The notes under the pieces are model-generated. The model was not told where the DNA came from. It saw only the letters and a program-made list of their open reading frames with translations, and did no database searches. A stretch of 64,000 bases of DNA from Lumbricus rubellus (lineage: Eukaryota > Annelida > Clitellata > Crassiclitellata > Lumbricidae): NCBI GenBank assembly GCA_945859605.1, contig OX243815.1, forward strand, positions 39,605,959 through 39,669,958, written 5' to 3'. Shown piece after piece: positions 28,352 through 40,089 of this stretch. Positions within the stretch are counted from its first letter, which is position 1. Every line of letters starts with the position of its first letter. The translations under genes and the position numbers were made by a program.

Positions 28352-30161
28352 CGTGATGTAATGTGATGGGCTGTTAGTTAAGTTGTTTGTGTTTGTTGTG
28401 TATATTTAAATTTTTATGCAGCGCTCGCATTAGTAGTTATTGTAAATGAAGTATGATTGTGGAAATGCTGATGTGAGTCGCATAATGGCGACGGGATATA
28501 GATCAGAGGGTAGAGTCCCCTCTTCCTTAGTTGATGTATGATGATACACTGTGGTTCAGTATTATTTATGTTCATTGATATGTATATGATAATAATGGTT
28601 AGGGATAAGATTATTGATACTTGTCGTTTTATTGCATTGCGTTTTGTTGTTGTTGCCACAGTAAGAAAGGCAAATGTTGTGAATGTATTTTAAGGTTGAA
28701 TTTGCATATGACTGTAACTTAGCATATTGGATTATGAGTAGCTTGAGCTTTGTAGCAGTTAGTGGACACAGTCTTTGGATGTTGACTAGTGAGTTGTATT
28801 GGTTGAATGTCTGAAAGGAACTAGTATGTCTGTGTGATGTGTAAGCTCCGAGTAGTTTGTGTGTAAGACAGATTGTAGACTTGTAAGTAGTCTAATGTCC
28901 CCGCAGTCAGTTTAGATTATATGAGAGGTGAGACAGATGACCTGGTGTTTAGAGTTGTGAGCTGTAGACGGCCTAGTTTCTTTGGTATGCTTTACTAAGC
29001 AGTAAATCCTTTTGTTTACTAGTTAGCGTTACTGTTCTGCTCTGTTGTACTCCGTCTTGCAAGGTAGACGTGGAGAGGTCATAGCATATAGGTCAGGGAG
29101 AAACCCGTTAGTTTCTTGGGTATGTTTTACTAAACAGTAAATCCCTTTGTTTAACTTGTCTCGGGTGGTCTGCTCTGTTGTACTCCGTCTTGGAAGGGGG
29201 ACGTGGAGAAATTATTTGCATAGGTCGAGGATAATGCCGCCCTAGTGCGTATTGATAATGCTTAGCTAAACAGAAAGCCTTTGTTTAGTAGTCTCAGCCT
29301 AAGTGTAATATGTTCTGTCTGTGATGATGTGCTGACTGCCCATGTTTATGAATGCTCAGAAAGGAGTTTGTTGCAATCGTTGGTGGTTGTATGTAGTATC
29401 TGTAAGGGTGGTATAAATGGAATACAGCATTAGTTAAAAGTGTTGTCAATTTCTAGCCCTGAGTAATACTTGAGCAGTAGTGTGGTCTGACTGGTTAGGA
29501 ACAGGATTTGGTGATGCTGTGTGCAAATGAATTGTCAGAGTGATGGGATGAATGTTCGCTTTGACATTTAAGATGTCTTGTGCTGTAGCTCTTGATATGC
29601 TTTGATATGTTGTGCTGTTTAATTGATAATATTACTGAATGTGGTGCCGGGACATGACCTTTTAGTGTTTAGGAAGATATTTATTTATCCTTGTAAGTGG
29701 TCCCGAGCAAGTGATGGTATTGGATGAAAAGTAATGATTATAATAATATGATTGTTTGTTTAACCTATCGTGCTTCGCTATTACCCTTGATCAGTTGCTG
29801 CTGCCATCTCGTACCGCTCAAGATGTAATTGATGGTAGAATCATTTGCTGCAATTGTGATAGAAACCGTTGTGTGTTCATACGTTTCGTTTTAGAGTCAT
29901 GCCTTTTGAGAACTTTAAGTTTTGCAATGACTTGCAAAGTTTTGTGAGATATACTTGAGATGTGGTGCATCTCTAGCCATATTGTAATCGCAGTTGATGT
30001 GATCTAGCGAACTCTCTTTAATTGATTATGTTGAGGTTTGGTCATTGTTTACATTATGGTATCCTCTACGGTACCGTGTGCATAATGTTTCTCGGTTATG
30101 ATCAGCAGGAGCTGATAAATTTTCCTCTATGGTGGAAAATTTCGGACTAAGTGGGGGGAAG
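28352..30161 (+). other. Non-coding interior of the LTR element
   Basis: 1.8 kb of T/G-rich sequence where pol would normally be. Two tandem repeats of about 125 bp (about 28970-29093 and 29098-29226) share ACTCCGTCTTG and CAGTAAATCC blocks, with a partial third copy at about 29240-29290. The segment ends in the polypurine stretch at 30151-30161. Confidence 0.7.
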
Positions 30162-31865
30162 TGTAACGATCGTGGAAATTCCGATCGTTAATTATAAATT
30201 TGCGGCCTAAAACGATTTGCGGCCTAGATTCGCGGCCTTGCTAAATTTGCGAGCGGTCCTCGGAGTTTAACCCCTTTTTGGAACTGACCGCCGGAGCAGT
30301 AATCCTTTTTAGCGGAGAATATTGCATTGCGACACTCTATTTTTAGATCGGCGGCAACGCAACCGTTTTGATTGGACCTCCTCGGTCACGGGACTCTCAC
30401 GAGTCACGTGACGTCGTCTCTGGTTGGCTGGAAGCAGCTAGATCGGCAGACGGAGGAAAGGTTTCGAGGGTGCAACATCTCCGTGCTCGTGCCGACGAAA
30501 TTGTTGATAAAAATAAGAAGAATTCCGACAGAAATTTCATTGAAATAATTGGTTTAATAATTCAACGGACGAACGAGATATTGAAGATACTTCTGGTTAA
30601 GACCGTAGAGTCTGGAGGAAGTTTTTACGCTAAATTGTCGACGAAATAGAACCGAAATTCTTCCGTGGTAAATTCTCTGGTAGACGATTCCTTGTGACCG
30701 CCATTGTCGTCATTGCCGATCGCTGCGATAACAATTACTGGAGGGGTAGAGAAGTATCACTGTGGTTTTTATCTGATTCCTTAACCGAGAAAATTGAATA
30801 AGTGTAATCTGTGAATAATACTTTGGCTGTGTGCAGTGTTGATAGATAATTAGTAACGAATGGATCGTGTGCAATAATTAATTAGATAATTGATTGAGTA
30901 TAAATTGATTAGATAATAGTGAACAATTCTTTCAGAAGAGAAACGCGCCTGTAAAACTGATATAAGATTTAACCTTCATAAGCCTAAAGTGTTTTACTTA
31001 AATAATCAGAGTAAAGTTAGAACATGTATTAGAAACGTGTAATAATTAAGTCGTGTAGTTAAATCTTACGGAACAGACTCTGAATAGTGAATATTGTACA
31101 GCGTACGAGAACGTTGCTTTTAATTTCAACTATTGTTAAACATTGACAAAGTTTGTCAACTGCAGTTAAGATACGTTTGCTTAATTAAATAATCTAAACG
31201 AGTATTGAATAACTTTGACTTAAGATAACCCTGAAATGTCCGAGGTATCTTATGAAGACGAGGTGGAGGAGAATAGGGAAGAGAATGAGGAAGGAGAAAC
31301 CCCGGATGATAATGACCCCGAGGGGATGAGTAAAACAGGAGTCGTTGAACTTCTACAGTCCTTCACAGGCACACTAGCAGAATTTATGGAGCGCCATGAT
31401 TCTCAAATAGAGCACCTAAATAACGAGATAAGTCAATTGCATGAACGCCCGGGTCAGTTTATCCCTTCTTCGAAGGAAGGTGAGGTAGTTTCGGAACGGC
31501 TAAGGGAAGTGGTAACACCACTAAAGGAAAGGGGGACCCAAAAACCTGTTGGAGCGGATTCGAACCCTGACGACCTTTATGCAAATGAAGTCGTTGCTCT
31601 CAGACCGAGAGCCGCTGAGCTGTATGTCCCTTCCACTCGAGCTATCCTTGGTACCTGTGTAAGACAACCCCGGCCTGAAGTGGTGGAAGCTACCCTCCCT
31701 TACGGCCACTCAGGAATTGACTCTGCCCTGGCGCATACCGTAGAAACTGCTGACCCTGCTTATTTCGCATTATCTTCGGTTCCCCTCAATTCACGGACGC
31801 CTCTCCAACAGCGTGGCACCTCGTTTGGAAACACCTGGCAGTTTCCGAAAATGGGGGTCGCGACA
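30162..31865 (+). repeat. 3' LTR
   Basis: Same length as the 5' LTR, with identical translations of both embedded frames. Its truncated gag copy (31236 onward) runs out into flanking DNA and stops at 32036. That 266-codon frame is therefore a chimera of LTR and host sequence. Confidence 0.92.
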
Positions 31866-32084
31866 CTACAATGGCAGCATTTTAAGCTACCATCTAAAGC
31901 AAAATTGTTCTACTCTTTCAGTGCTGATAACAGTGGTCTAAACTTCAATGAATATACTCACTATTATAAAAAAAATATTTTTGTGAGTTCCACGTTTATT
32001 ATGGCCTACCATTTTAAGATGTCAACTCAGTGCTGATAAAAAAAAGAGTATCCTAATTTCAGATTTCAACCAGGGCTTTTTTAA

Positions 32085-34112
32085 CGTGCAGTTCTACGGA
32101 TGGCAAACAGGGGGAAGGCAATGGCAAACCACCCCTTATCTTCTGCCAAGAAAATTGAAATGATGTATCCAAAGAGTAAATCAAAACGTCAAGGAAAACT
32201 ACCTCATGGCTATCCAAAGAGACCATTGAGGTGGCAATAGAAAGGAGAGAAGCAAAGAAGGAAGGGAACAGAGATAGGGTAAAAACGTTGAATAGGACCT
32301 TCCAAAGGAAGGCAAGGGAGGATAAAGAAAACCATCTCAAGGAAATGTGCAGGGAGCTGGAGGAAGAAGGAAAGAAAGGAAGAACTAAAGAACTGTTCGC
32401 AAAGATGAAGGAAATAACGAAGACAGCAGGCCCTAGAATGGGTTCACTCAAGACGAAGGATGGGAAGATAATAGGAGATGAGGAGGAGATAAAGGAAAGA
32501 TGGAGAGAGTATACGGAAGAGCTGTACATGGAAGATGAATGTGTCGAGAAGGAAAACGTCAAAATAGAGGAAGTTGAAAACGAACCAGAGATATTGGAGG
32601 TAGAGGTGGAGTGGGCGATAAAACAACTCAAGGACAACAAAGCGCCAGGACATGATGGAATACCTATAGAACTGGTAAAAGCGGGAGATGAAGCAGTGGT
32701 GAGGACTATTACAAAACTATGCAATCAAATCTGGAGAACTGCGGAGTGGCCGGAGGACTGGAAAAGGTCCGTGTACCAATATTCAAGAAAGGAGACGCGA
32801 GAGAGTGTGAAAATTATCGAACGATAGCGATGATATCGCACACGAGCAAAATACTCCTCAAAATAATACACAAAAGAATGGAGAAGACAATCGAAAGGGA
32901 ATTACCAGCCAACCAAGCGGGATTCAGGAAGGCGCGAGGAACGCGCGATCACATCGCCAATATAAGGTGGATTATGGAGAGACAGAGGGAATACGGTCAA
33001 CAGGTGCATATGTGTTTTATAGACTACAGCAAAGCGTTTGATTGCATAGACCATACGTTACTGTGGAAGACATTGATTGAGATGGGAATACCGCTACATC
33101 TGGTAAAACTACTAAAAGGTCTTTATGTGGATCAAGAGGCGGTGATAAGAACTGAATATGGAGATACGAGTAAATTTAAAATAAAGAAAGGAGTGAGGCA
33201 GGGGTGCATTTTGTCCCCTTTCCTGTTCAATCTGTATGCCGAGAGAATTATGAGGAGAGCTGGATTGGAGGAGGCAACAGAGGGGGTAAGGATAGCGGGG
33301 AAAATACTGAATAATCTGAGGTACGCCGATGATACGACATTATTGGCGGGTAAGAGGGACGACCTAGTCGAGTTAATAAGAAGAGTCAGGAAGGAAAGCG
33401 AAAAGGCGGGACTATACTTCAATGTAAAGAAAACAAAGGTTATGACAACTGCAACATGGGAAAACTTTGAGGTGGATGGAGAAACGATAGAGGTAGTATC
33501 GAGCTTCACATTCCTGGGATCTATGATAGAGAAGGAGGGAAGAAGTGATATGGAAATAAGGAGGAGGGTAACAATGGGGAAAACGGCAATGAACGGTCTG
33601 GAAAAGATTTGGAAGGATAAATACGTGAGCAGGGAAACAAAGAAAAGACTGGTAAAAGCACTGATCTTCCCAGTGGTCCTATATGGATGCGAGACATGGA
33701 CAAAGACACGGGATATGGAAAAGAAAATCAATGCATGTGAGATGTGGATTTGGAGAAAGATGCTAAGGATTTCATGGACGGAGAAGAGAACTAACGAATC
33801 GGTGCGCGTGGAGCTCGGAATAGAGAGGGAGGAGACACTGCAGCAAACAGCAACTTGGAGGAAACTGAGCTACTTCGGCCATGTGATGAGATCTAATGGT
33901 TTGGAAAAGGAGCTGATGACGGCATGCGGTGAGGGAAGGAGAAGATGTGGAAGGCCAAGGAAGAAATGGTTGGATGAGGTACAGGAAAAGTCTGGCATGA
34001 GACTGGAGGAGCTAAGAGAGGCGACTAGGGAGAGGATCAACTGGAGAGGATACATCAGGGATATCGCCAGAGCTGCAGAAGCTGACGGCACCAGGTGACC
34101 AGGTGACTTGTC
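32085..34112 (+). mobile_element. RTE-like non-LTR retrotransposon, 5'-truncated
   Basis: It encodes only reverse transcriptase and the C-terminal region; the upstream endonuclease is missing. The 3' end is a short tandem CCAGGTGA repeat without poly(A), as is typical of the RTE/BovB group. Boundaries are approximate because no target duplication was identified. Confidence 0.7.
32231..34098 (+). pseudogene. RTE-like reverse transcriptase with one frameshift
   Basis: The first frame (to about 32775) has the RT N-terminal hallmarks LKDNKAPGHDGIPIELVKAG and WPEDWK. An indel near 32770 moves the reading to the next frame, which carries IFKKGD, NYRTIAMIS, FIDYSKAFDCIDH, KGVRQGCILSPFLFN and the catalytic LRYADDTTLL (YADD at 33322-33333). 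The C-terminal YGCETWT and GRPRKKWLDEV motifs are common in RTE-type elements. The gene is dead because of the 5' truncation and frameshift, although the catalytic residues are kept. Confidence 0.85.
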
Positions 34113-34122
34113 AATTTTTATA

Positions 34123-34213
34123 ATGTCTAGCGGAGTAAGCGGACCACCAATAAAGAAATTGAAACAGTCCTTACTGTCCTTTTCTAGTATTTCGTCAACG
34201 TCGGTCGCAAGTG
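34123..34213 (+). pseudogene. Probable hAT transposase first exon
   Basis: A 30-codon frame begins MSSGVSGPPIKKLKQSLLSF and runs to a consensus donor G|GTAAGT at 34214. Short Lys-rich starts with an SLLSF-type motif are common in hAT transposase genes I know. It lies inside hAT-B, and no downstream transposase exon remains. Confidence 0.45.
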
Positions 34214-34222
34214 GTAAGTGTA

Positions 34223-35360
34223 GGGGAGAGTGCTCCAAGACGCCCATGCTAAGGAAAATTGTGCTTTTTTTCCGTGTGGGCTCCAAGAGAAGTACATTTT
34301 TCACCCTAATGTAAAGAGTGATCATTAATGAAGCAATGACAGCCACTACAGAACACAATTCAATAAGATCAATTGTGTAAATTAAAAAAGGTAGACCCCT
34401 CCAAACTGGGCGTCTTAGGAACCCTATACTACAAGACGCCCATATGATGGGCATCTTGGAGCAATGGAAATGGACTAAAAACAAGAGGCATTGCAATCGT
34501 GCATTTTAGACTAAAACAATAAACTGCTTGAGAGAAAGCAAATTAAACCAAAACTAAAAGATTCTAAAGATACAGAGCAACTAAAAACACCGAGAAGCAA
34601 AAATCCAATCCCATGTTGTAAGTCATTATTGTCATTTTCACTTTAATCACAGACTACCGACAAAAGTCTCACACGAATTCTTTGGATGTCTCTTCGTCTG
34701 CACATTCTGCATGACACCAACCTTCACACGTTCTGCATTCTTTCCATTTCACTGAAGTTTTGGGCAAGGGTGAAGTAGATTCAATAAACACTGATAAATT
34801 TGTATATGGCCCCGTTTTTCATGAGTAGAAGGTGGTGACATGGTAGGCACCAATTCTTGGCCATTTGCTCATAGTATCAAAGATGCTCATGGGCATCTTG
34901 TAATCTCTATGCTTCCTATACATTCAAGATGCCCATGGGCTTCTTGTAATCTCTATGCTGCCTATGTTTTCAAGACGCCCATGGGCTTCTTGTAATTTTC
35001 GAGTCCCTGACTACTAACGCCATTTTATCTAACGAGGTCAATGTTTACTAGTTAGGTAAAACCATAATAACAACTATAAATGAACCCTAAATAAACGCTG
35101 AAGTGCACGAATTTTTAATGCATAAGACTAAAGAGAAAATTAGGAAGATTCGTAAATGTGTACTTACACAAAAGTGGTGATTATCTAGAAAATTGATTTA
35201 TCGCGTAAATATCTCGAATACTGAAACATTACTGTTATGGAAGGTTCAAAAGATGTCGCTGCATGCAATGAGATAACTAAAACACGAATATGTATCTTTT
35301 CAACCGTTTTAAAGGGGGTGGGCGTCTTACTCGCCCTGGGCGTCTTGTAGCACTCTCCCC
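34223..35360. mobile_element. TA-flanked inverted-repeat DNA element, copy 2 (inverted)
   Basis: Same family as 3619-4877 in the opposite orientation. It starts GGGGAGAGTGCTCCAAGACG, ends CGTCTTGTAGCACTCTCCCC, and has TA on both sides (34221-34222 and 35361-35362). The internal CCCATGGGC palindrome blocks are conserved near 34885, 34927 and 34978. It was inserted eight bases into the intron after the hAT-B exon. Confidence 0.87.
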
Positions 35361-35424
35361 TAACTATTTACAACACCCTACGGTGTTAATATTATGGATT
35401 ATACGTTTTAGAAACTACACTAGG

Positions 35425-36195
35425 GGCACGGAAGACTAAAAAAAGTGTCTTCAGAAATTCTGGCAACTAAAAAAGATGTTTTCAGGAATTTTGTCGACTA
35501 AAATAAGGTGTCTAGAAATTTTTACGACTAAAATGGTGTCTTTACAAATTTTTACAACTAAAAACAAGTGTCTGAAATAAGGTGTCTTCAGAAATTATGA
35601 CAACTAAAAAAGGTGTCTTCAAAAATTTTGACAACTAAAAAAGGGTGTCTTTAGAAATTTTCACACACAAAAAAATGTCTTCAAAAATTTTGAGAACTAA
35701 AAAAGGTCTCTTCAGAAATTTTGAACTAAAAAAGAACTAAAAAAGGTGTCATCAGAAATTTTGACAACTAATGAAAGATGTTTTCATAAATTTTGACATC
35801 TAAAAAAGGTGTCTTGAGAAATTCTGACGACTAAAAAAAGGTGTATACAGAAATTTTGACAACTAAAAAAGATGTTATCAGGAATTTTGACAACTAAAAA
35901 AGGTGTCTTCAGAAATTGTGACGACTGAAAAAGGTGTCTTCAGAAATTTTGACAACTATAAAAATATGGCTTCTGAAATTTTGACAACTAAAAAAGTTGT
36001 CTTTCGAAATCTTAACAACTAAAAAAGGTGTCTTTAGTTATCTAAGCAACTGAAAAAGGTATCTTCGGAAATTTTGACGACTAGAATAAGGTGTATTTAG
36101 AAATTTTGACAACTAAAAAAGGTGTCTTCACTCATTTTTACGACCAAAAACTGTGTTTTCAGAAATGTTGACAACTAAAAGAAAGTCGTCAGATA
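35425..36195. repeat. 31-bp degenerate minisatellite
   Basis: Around two dozen imperfect copies of a unit like ACTAAAAAAGGTGTCTTCAG plus AAATTTTGACA. They are contained wholly inside hAT-B, after the TA-flanked insertion. Confidence 0.85.
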
Positions 36196-36345
36196 TTCTA
36201 CGGCGAAGAAACACACCCGAAATCAAATCCTGGCTATCTTCAAAAATTATGACAAAAATGTGCAGTTCTAAATGGATTTGTGCAGTTGGCAAGGCTGGGG
36301 AAGTTGTGCAGTTCTAAAAATTCCTTAAAAAGCCCTGATTTCAAC

Positions 36346-38020
36346 ATCGGTTTAAAACTTCAGAGTGTTGCCTCACAATTACTTAGGCTTCGTCTCCCCT
36401 ATCGCCCTATATATTCGCCTATGACAGTAAGTTATGTACATTGTAATATCATAGATAGTATCATAATTATAATAATAAATAATAAAATTATAATTATGTA
36501 GTAGGAAATGAGATCATAGTATATAATAAACAGCAACTAAAAACCATCATTTTGTCAAATTTTCGGGGGAGATTCTCATTTCTGTGCGCTTTCTCCACTG
36601 AAAATATCTACGTCAAACAAAGCTGAATAACTATTATTATAATACTAATTTGAAGGAAACAATTCTTAATTAGGTCTTAATAAAATAGCACACTATCAAT
36701 AATATGTTGTAACATAACCTATTATCAATAAATTGGCGAGACACTGCAATGTAATGGCATTGGCATATATCATTAACGCTCTAAATTCATCACTAGGCAA
36801 ATTCTCGAGACCCCAGACAAACTCAGGTAGACCAGCTAAACACTGAAATCTAGTGCTTTATGTGCCATGAATTTTACTAATGTTATAATACAGACGAATG
36901 AAGGAACTTGCTGGATTGTGTAATCTGAAAGATTAAAAGAGCGACAGGACCCCTACCCCTCCCACCCCCTCACACAAAAAACTCATCGGATTTGGAAAAA
37001 TTGCGTGGGCCACCTTTTTAGACCTGGGGGGTGCTCAAGCACCCCCCAGCACCCCCCTAGTTGCGCCACTGTTCATTGTGGCTGTAGGCTATGTATGCAC
37101 CCATGCGTGTGTAGCAAACAGACAGCTCATTGGGTTCTGCTGAGATTGTTGATCTTTTGGTTCCCAGGACTAGGACTGTTCTTGTCCAACATTGAGCGAC
37201 TATCTGAGCGTTCACTGTGGTTGTTTCGTCGACTTGGAATGACCTTCCTCCTTCACTAAAAGCAAATTAAATTACTGATTCGTCTTTTCTCACCAGTCTC
37301 TCATTCTCTGGAGGCATTTCTCCCTCCTCCATCAAAGTTCGATCCCATCATTCCCATGAATCCAAATAGTTAATATCAGACTCATTCTACGAGAGGCGCT
37401 ATATAAATTTATAGATACGATACTGTTCGATCTTGCCTTACGTTACAATTAAGGAGTGAGAATTGCCGGGAATTTTGAGGTTCGCCCTATAGTTTTGCTT
37501 AGGACTCGATCCACAATAGGCCTTAAAATCTATGCACACCACAACTCCACGTAGCCTATATCAAAGTCAGATCACAGTTATTTTTCTATACCGTAGTTCT
37601 GATGCAGCTTATTATAATTATGCACATAATTATAATAGAGGGCTACATACAGACGGGTTATTTAATCAGCAACCAAATAGGCCTAATAACGAACAATTTA
37701 TACGTATTGGAACTTTGCCAAAGACTGATGACGCTATACATGTAGTTTAGGATTGCGTCATCGAGGCTATATTGTCTTGGTTGCTAAGCAACCTTGAATG
37801 CGTCAGTTGCAGATCAGCTTTCGACAGAGATAGAGGTATTTAAAAAGTATTTCCGAAATTTTGACAAATAATTATGTTGATATTTATCGAAGTTCTTGCT
37901 CAGTCAAATGCTGTTTCGATAGAATCATCGATGAAGGCCACGATCGAAGGTCAGCAGATAAACCAACATAACTACGACACGACAAAGTTGTTATAAGCTT
38001 ATCGAAATTCGAAATCGAAA
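36346..38020. other. Outer hAT right arm and spacer, no gene
   Basis: The right arm of the outer hAT element runs to 37071. After that comes AT-rich spacer with a SINE-like end (GGCGCTATATAAATTTATAG near 37391). An AT-rich palindromic stretch lies at about 36461-36500. No coding exon was recognised. Confidence 0.5.
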
Positions 38021-38031
38021 TCGATGCTGTG

Positions 38032-39618
38032 CACCGATCCAGGCATCCACTAAAGTGCTGTGCACCGACCCACCAAGGTGCTGTGCACCGATCCACCAAG
38101 GTGCTGTGCACCGATCCACCAAGGTGCTGTGCACCGATCCACCAAGGTGCTGTGCACCGGTCCACCAAGGTGCTGTGCACCGATCCACCAAGGTGCTGTG
38201 CACCGGTCCACCAAGGTGCTGTGCACCGATCCACCAAGGTGCTGTGCACCGATCCACCAAGGTGCTGTGCACCGGTCCACCAAGGTGCTGTGCACCGATT
38301 CACCAAGGTGCTGTGCACCGATCCACCAAGGTGCTGTGCACCGGTCCACCAAGGTGCTGTGCACCGGTCCACCAAGGTGCTGTGCACCGATCTACCAAGG
38401 TGATGTGCACCGGTCCACCAAGGTGCTGTGCACCGATCCACTAACGTGCTGTGCACCGATCCACCACCAAGGTGTTGTGCACCGATCCACCAAGGTGCTG
38501 TGCACCGGTCCACCAACGTGCTGTGCACCGATCCACCAAGGTGCTGTGCACCGACCACCAAGGTGCTGGGCACCGATCCTCCAAGGTGTTGTGCACCCAT
38601 CCACCAAGGTGCTGTGCACCGACCACCAATGTGTTGTGCACCCATCCTCCAAGGTGCTATGCACCGATCCACCAAGGTGTTGTGCACCGATCCACCCAGG
38701 TGCTGGGCACCGATCCACCACCAAGATGCTGTGCACCAATCCACCAAGGTGCTGGGCACCGATTCTCCAAGATGCTGTGCACCAATTCACCAAGGTGCCG
38801 TGCACCGATCCACCAAGGTGCTGTGCACCGATCCACTAACGTGCTGTGCACCGATCCACCACCAAGGTGTTGTGCACCGATCCACCAAGGTGCTGTGCAC
38901 CGATCCACCAAGGTGCTGTGCACCGATCCACCCAGGTGCTGGGCACCGATTCTCCAAGGTGCTGGGCACCGATCCACCGCCAAGGTGCTGTGCACCGATC
39001 CACCAAGGTGCTGTGCACCGATCCACCAAGGTGCTGTGCACCGACACACCAAAGGTACTATATATGCACCGATCCACCAAGGGGTTGTGCACCAATCCAC
39101 CAAGGTGCTGTGCACCGATCCACCGCCATGTTCTTGTGCATCGATCCACCAAGGTGCTGTGCACCGATCCACCAAGGTGCTGTGCACCCATCCACAAAGG
39201 TTCTGTACCCCGATCCACCAAGGTGGTGTGCACCGACCCACCAAGGTGCTGTGCACAAACCCTCCAAGGTTCTGTGCACCCATCCACCAAGGTGCTGTGC
39301 ACCCATCCACCAAGGTGCTGTGCACGATTCACAAAGATGCTGTGAACCCATTCACTAAGGTGCTGTGCACCGATCCACCAAGGTGCTGTGCACCGATCCA
39401 TCAAGGTGTTGTGCACCGATCCATCAAGGTGCTGTGCACCGATCCACCAAGGTGCTGTGCACCGATCCATCAAGGTGTTGTGCACCGATCCATCAAGGTG
39501 CTGTGCACCGATCCACCAAGGTGCTGTGCACCGATCCATCAAGGTGCTGTGCACCGATCCACCAAGGTGCTGTGCATCGATCTACCAAGGCGCTGTGCAC
39601 CGATCCATCAAGGTGCTG
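38032..39618. repeat. 23-bp GTGCACC minisatellite (1.6 kb)
   Basis: About 65-70 copies of a 23-bp unit, GGTGCTGTGCACCGATCCAC plus CAA, with ACC insertions and point variants that increase rightward. Each unit contains the small hairpin GGTGC-TGT-GCACC. The unit has no stop in any frame on either strand and 23 is not divisible by 3, so long frames (up to 459 codons) appear on both strands with a 23-residue period. No gene is supported. Confidence 0.96.
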
Positions 39619-39774
39619 TGCAGTGTGCACAGCAGCACAGGCCCAAAAAGGTACTGTTGCCGTCAATCCCTGACACGATGCGCCTTTGGTATAATTATGC
39701 GTACCGGCGGCGTCGGTATAAATTGTGCAGGCCAGAAAACTCTGGTAGTTCTACATGTAGAGACGTCCACGAAT

Positions 39775-39812
39775 GGCCTGACGGTGCCTGTCAGCTTTGG
39801 CACCGTCAGGCC
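39775..39812. repeat. 14-bp-stem hairpin
   Basis: GGCCTGACGGTGCC, a 10-base loop, then its exact complement GGCACCGTCAGGCC. It lies 160 bp beyond the minisatellite. No T-run follows, and this is not a bacterial context. Confidence 0.8.
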
Positions 39813-40089
39813 CTTTATACCGTCAAGTAAGTATTGACACCGTAGACATTGACACCGCTACTCTGTCATCTGTGATCACTGTCAGCTTGACAGTAATCTA
39901 CATGTAATAATAATTATATCCCGCTAGCTGTTGCCTTCGAGTTGCATCCGGCAGCAATGTTTCCACCAACCGCTTGCAGAATGTAGTTCTTCACTTGATG
40001 GAACGCAATTCCAGACACGAGCGACTAAGAAGATATAGGCCTAGTTGACTGAGTTGACCGACTCTCGTGTATACAGGTTAGTGTTTGAA

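Larger units (their letters stand above)
23747..31865 (+). mobile_element. Non-autonomous LTR retrotransposon (gag-protease only, 8.1 kb)
   Basis: Two direct repeats of 1,704 bp (23747-25450 and 30162-31865) start TG and end CA. They bound an interior encoding Gag and a retropepsin. A 4-bp target duplication, CTAC, lies at 23743-23746 and 31866-31869. A possible primer-binding site begins TGGTACCATTGG two bases after the 5' LTR (25453). A polypurine stretch GTGGGGGGAAG ends at the 3' LTR. No reverse transcriptase, RNase H or integrase is present, so mobility would need a helper element. The Gag type suggests a Ty3/Gypsy-like origin, by inference. Confidence 0.9.
32071..36337. mobile_element. 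Inner hAT-type element (hAT-B, 4.3 kb with insertions)
   Basis: It begins CAGGGCTTTTTTAA and ends TTAAAAAGCCCTG. A perfect 8-bp duplication, ATTTCAAC, lies at 32063-32070 and 36338-36345. A GTGCAGTTCTA motif is present just inside the left end and is repeated near the right end. It contains a probable transposase first exon (34123-34213), a 31-bp minisatellite, and two later insertions (RTE-like and TA-flanked). Confidence 0.88.
23052..37071. mobile_element. Outer hAT-type element with nested insertions (14.0 kb)
   Basis: The left end CAGGGGCGCAACTAG is matched by the right end CTAGTTGCGCCACTG (one mismatch). A perfect 8-bp target duplication, TTCATTGT, lies at 23044-23051 and 37072-37079. 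Removing the nested LTR element (23747-31865 plus its TSD copy) and hAT-B (32071-36337 plus its TSD copy) leaves about 1.6 kb of outer sequence with no transposase, so the original was a modest non-autonomous element. An internal tandem duplication of about 120 bp lies at 23220-23335 and 23347-23467. Confidence 0.88.

Noticed and set aside
32059..33731. Minus-strand Ser/Phe-rich frames of about 200-220 codons
   Set aside because: They are complements of the Lys/Glu-rich reverse transcriptase frames of the RTE-like element.
33870..34496. 208-codon minus-strand frame, partly similar to a frame at 4555-4746
   Set aside because: The similarity comes from the shared TA-flanked repeat element; the rest is the complement of the RT frame.
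37884..39837. Cys/Pro-rich open frames up to 459 codons on both strands
   Set aside because: The 23-bp minisatellite lacks stops in all frames. Overlapping frames on both strands show equal openness, so there is no coding evidence.
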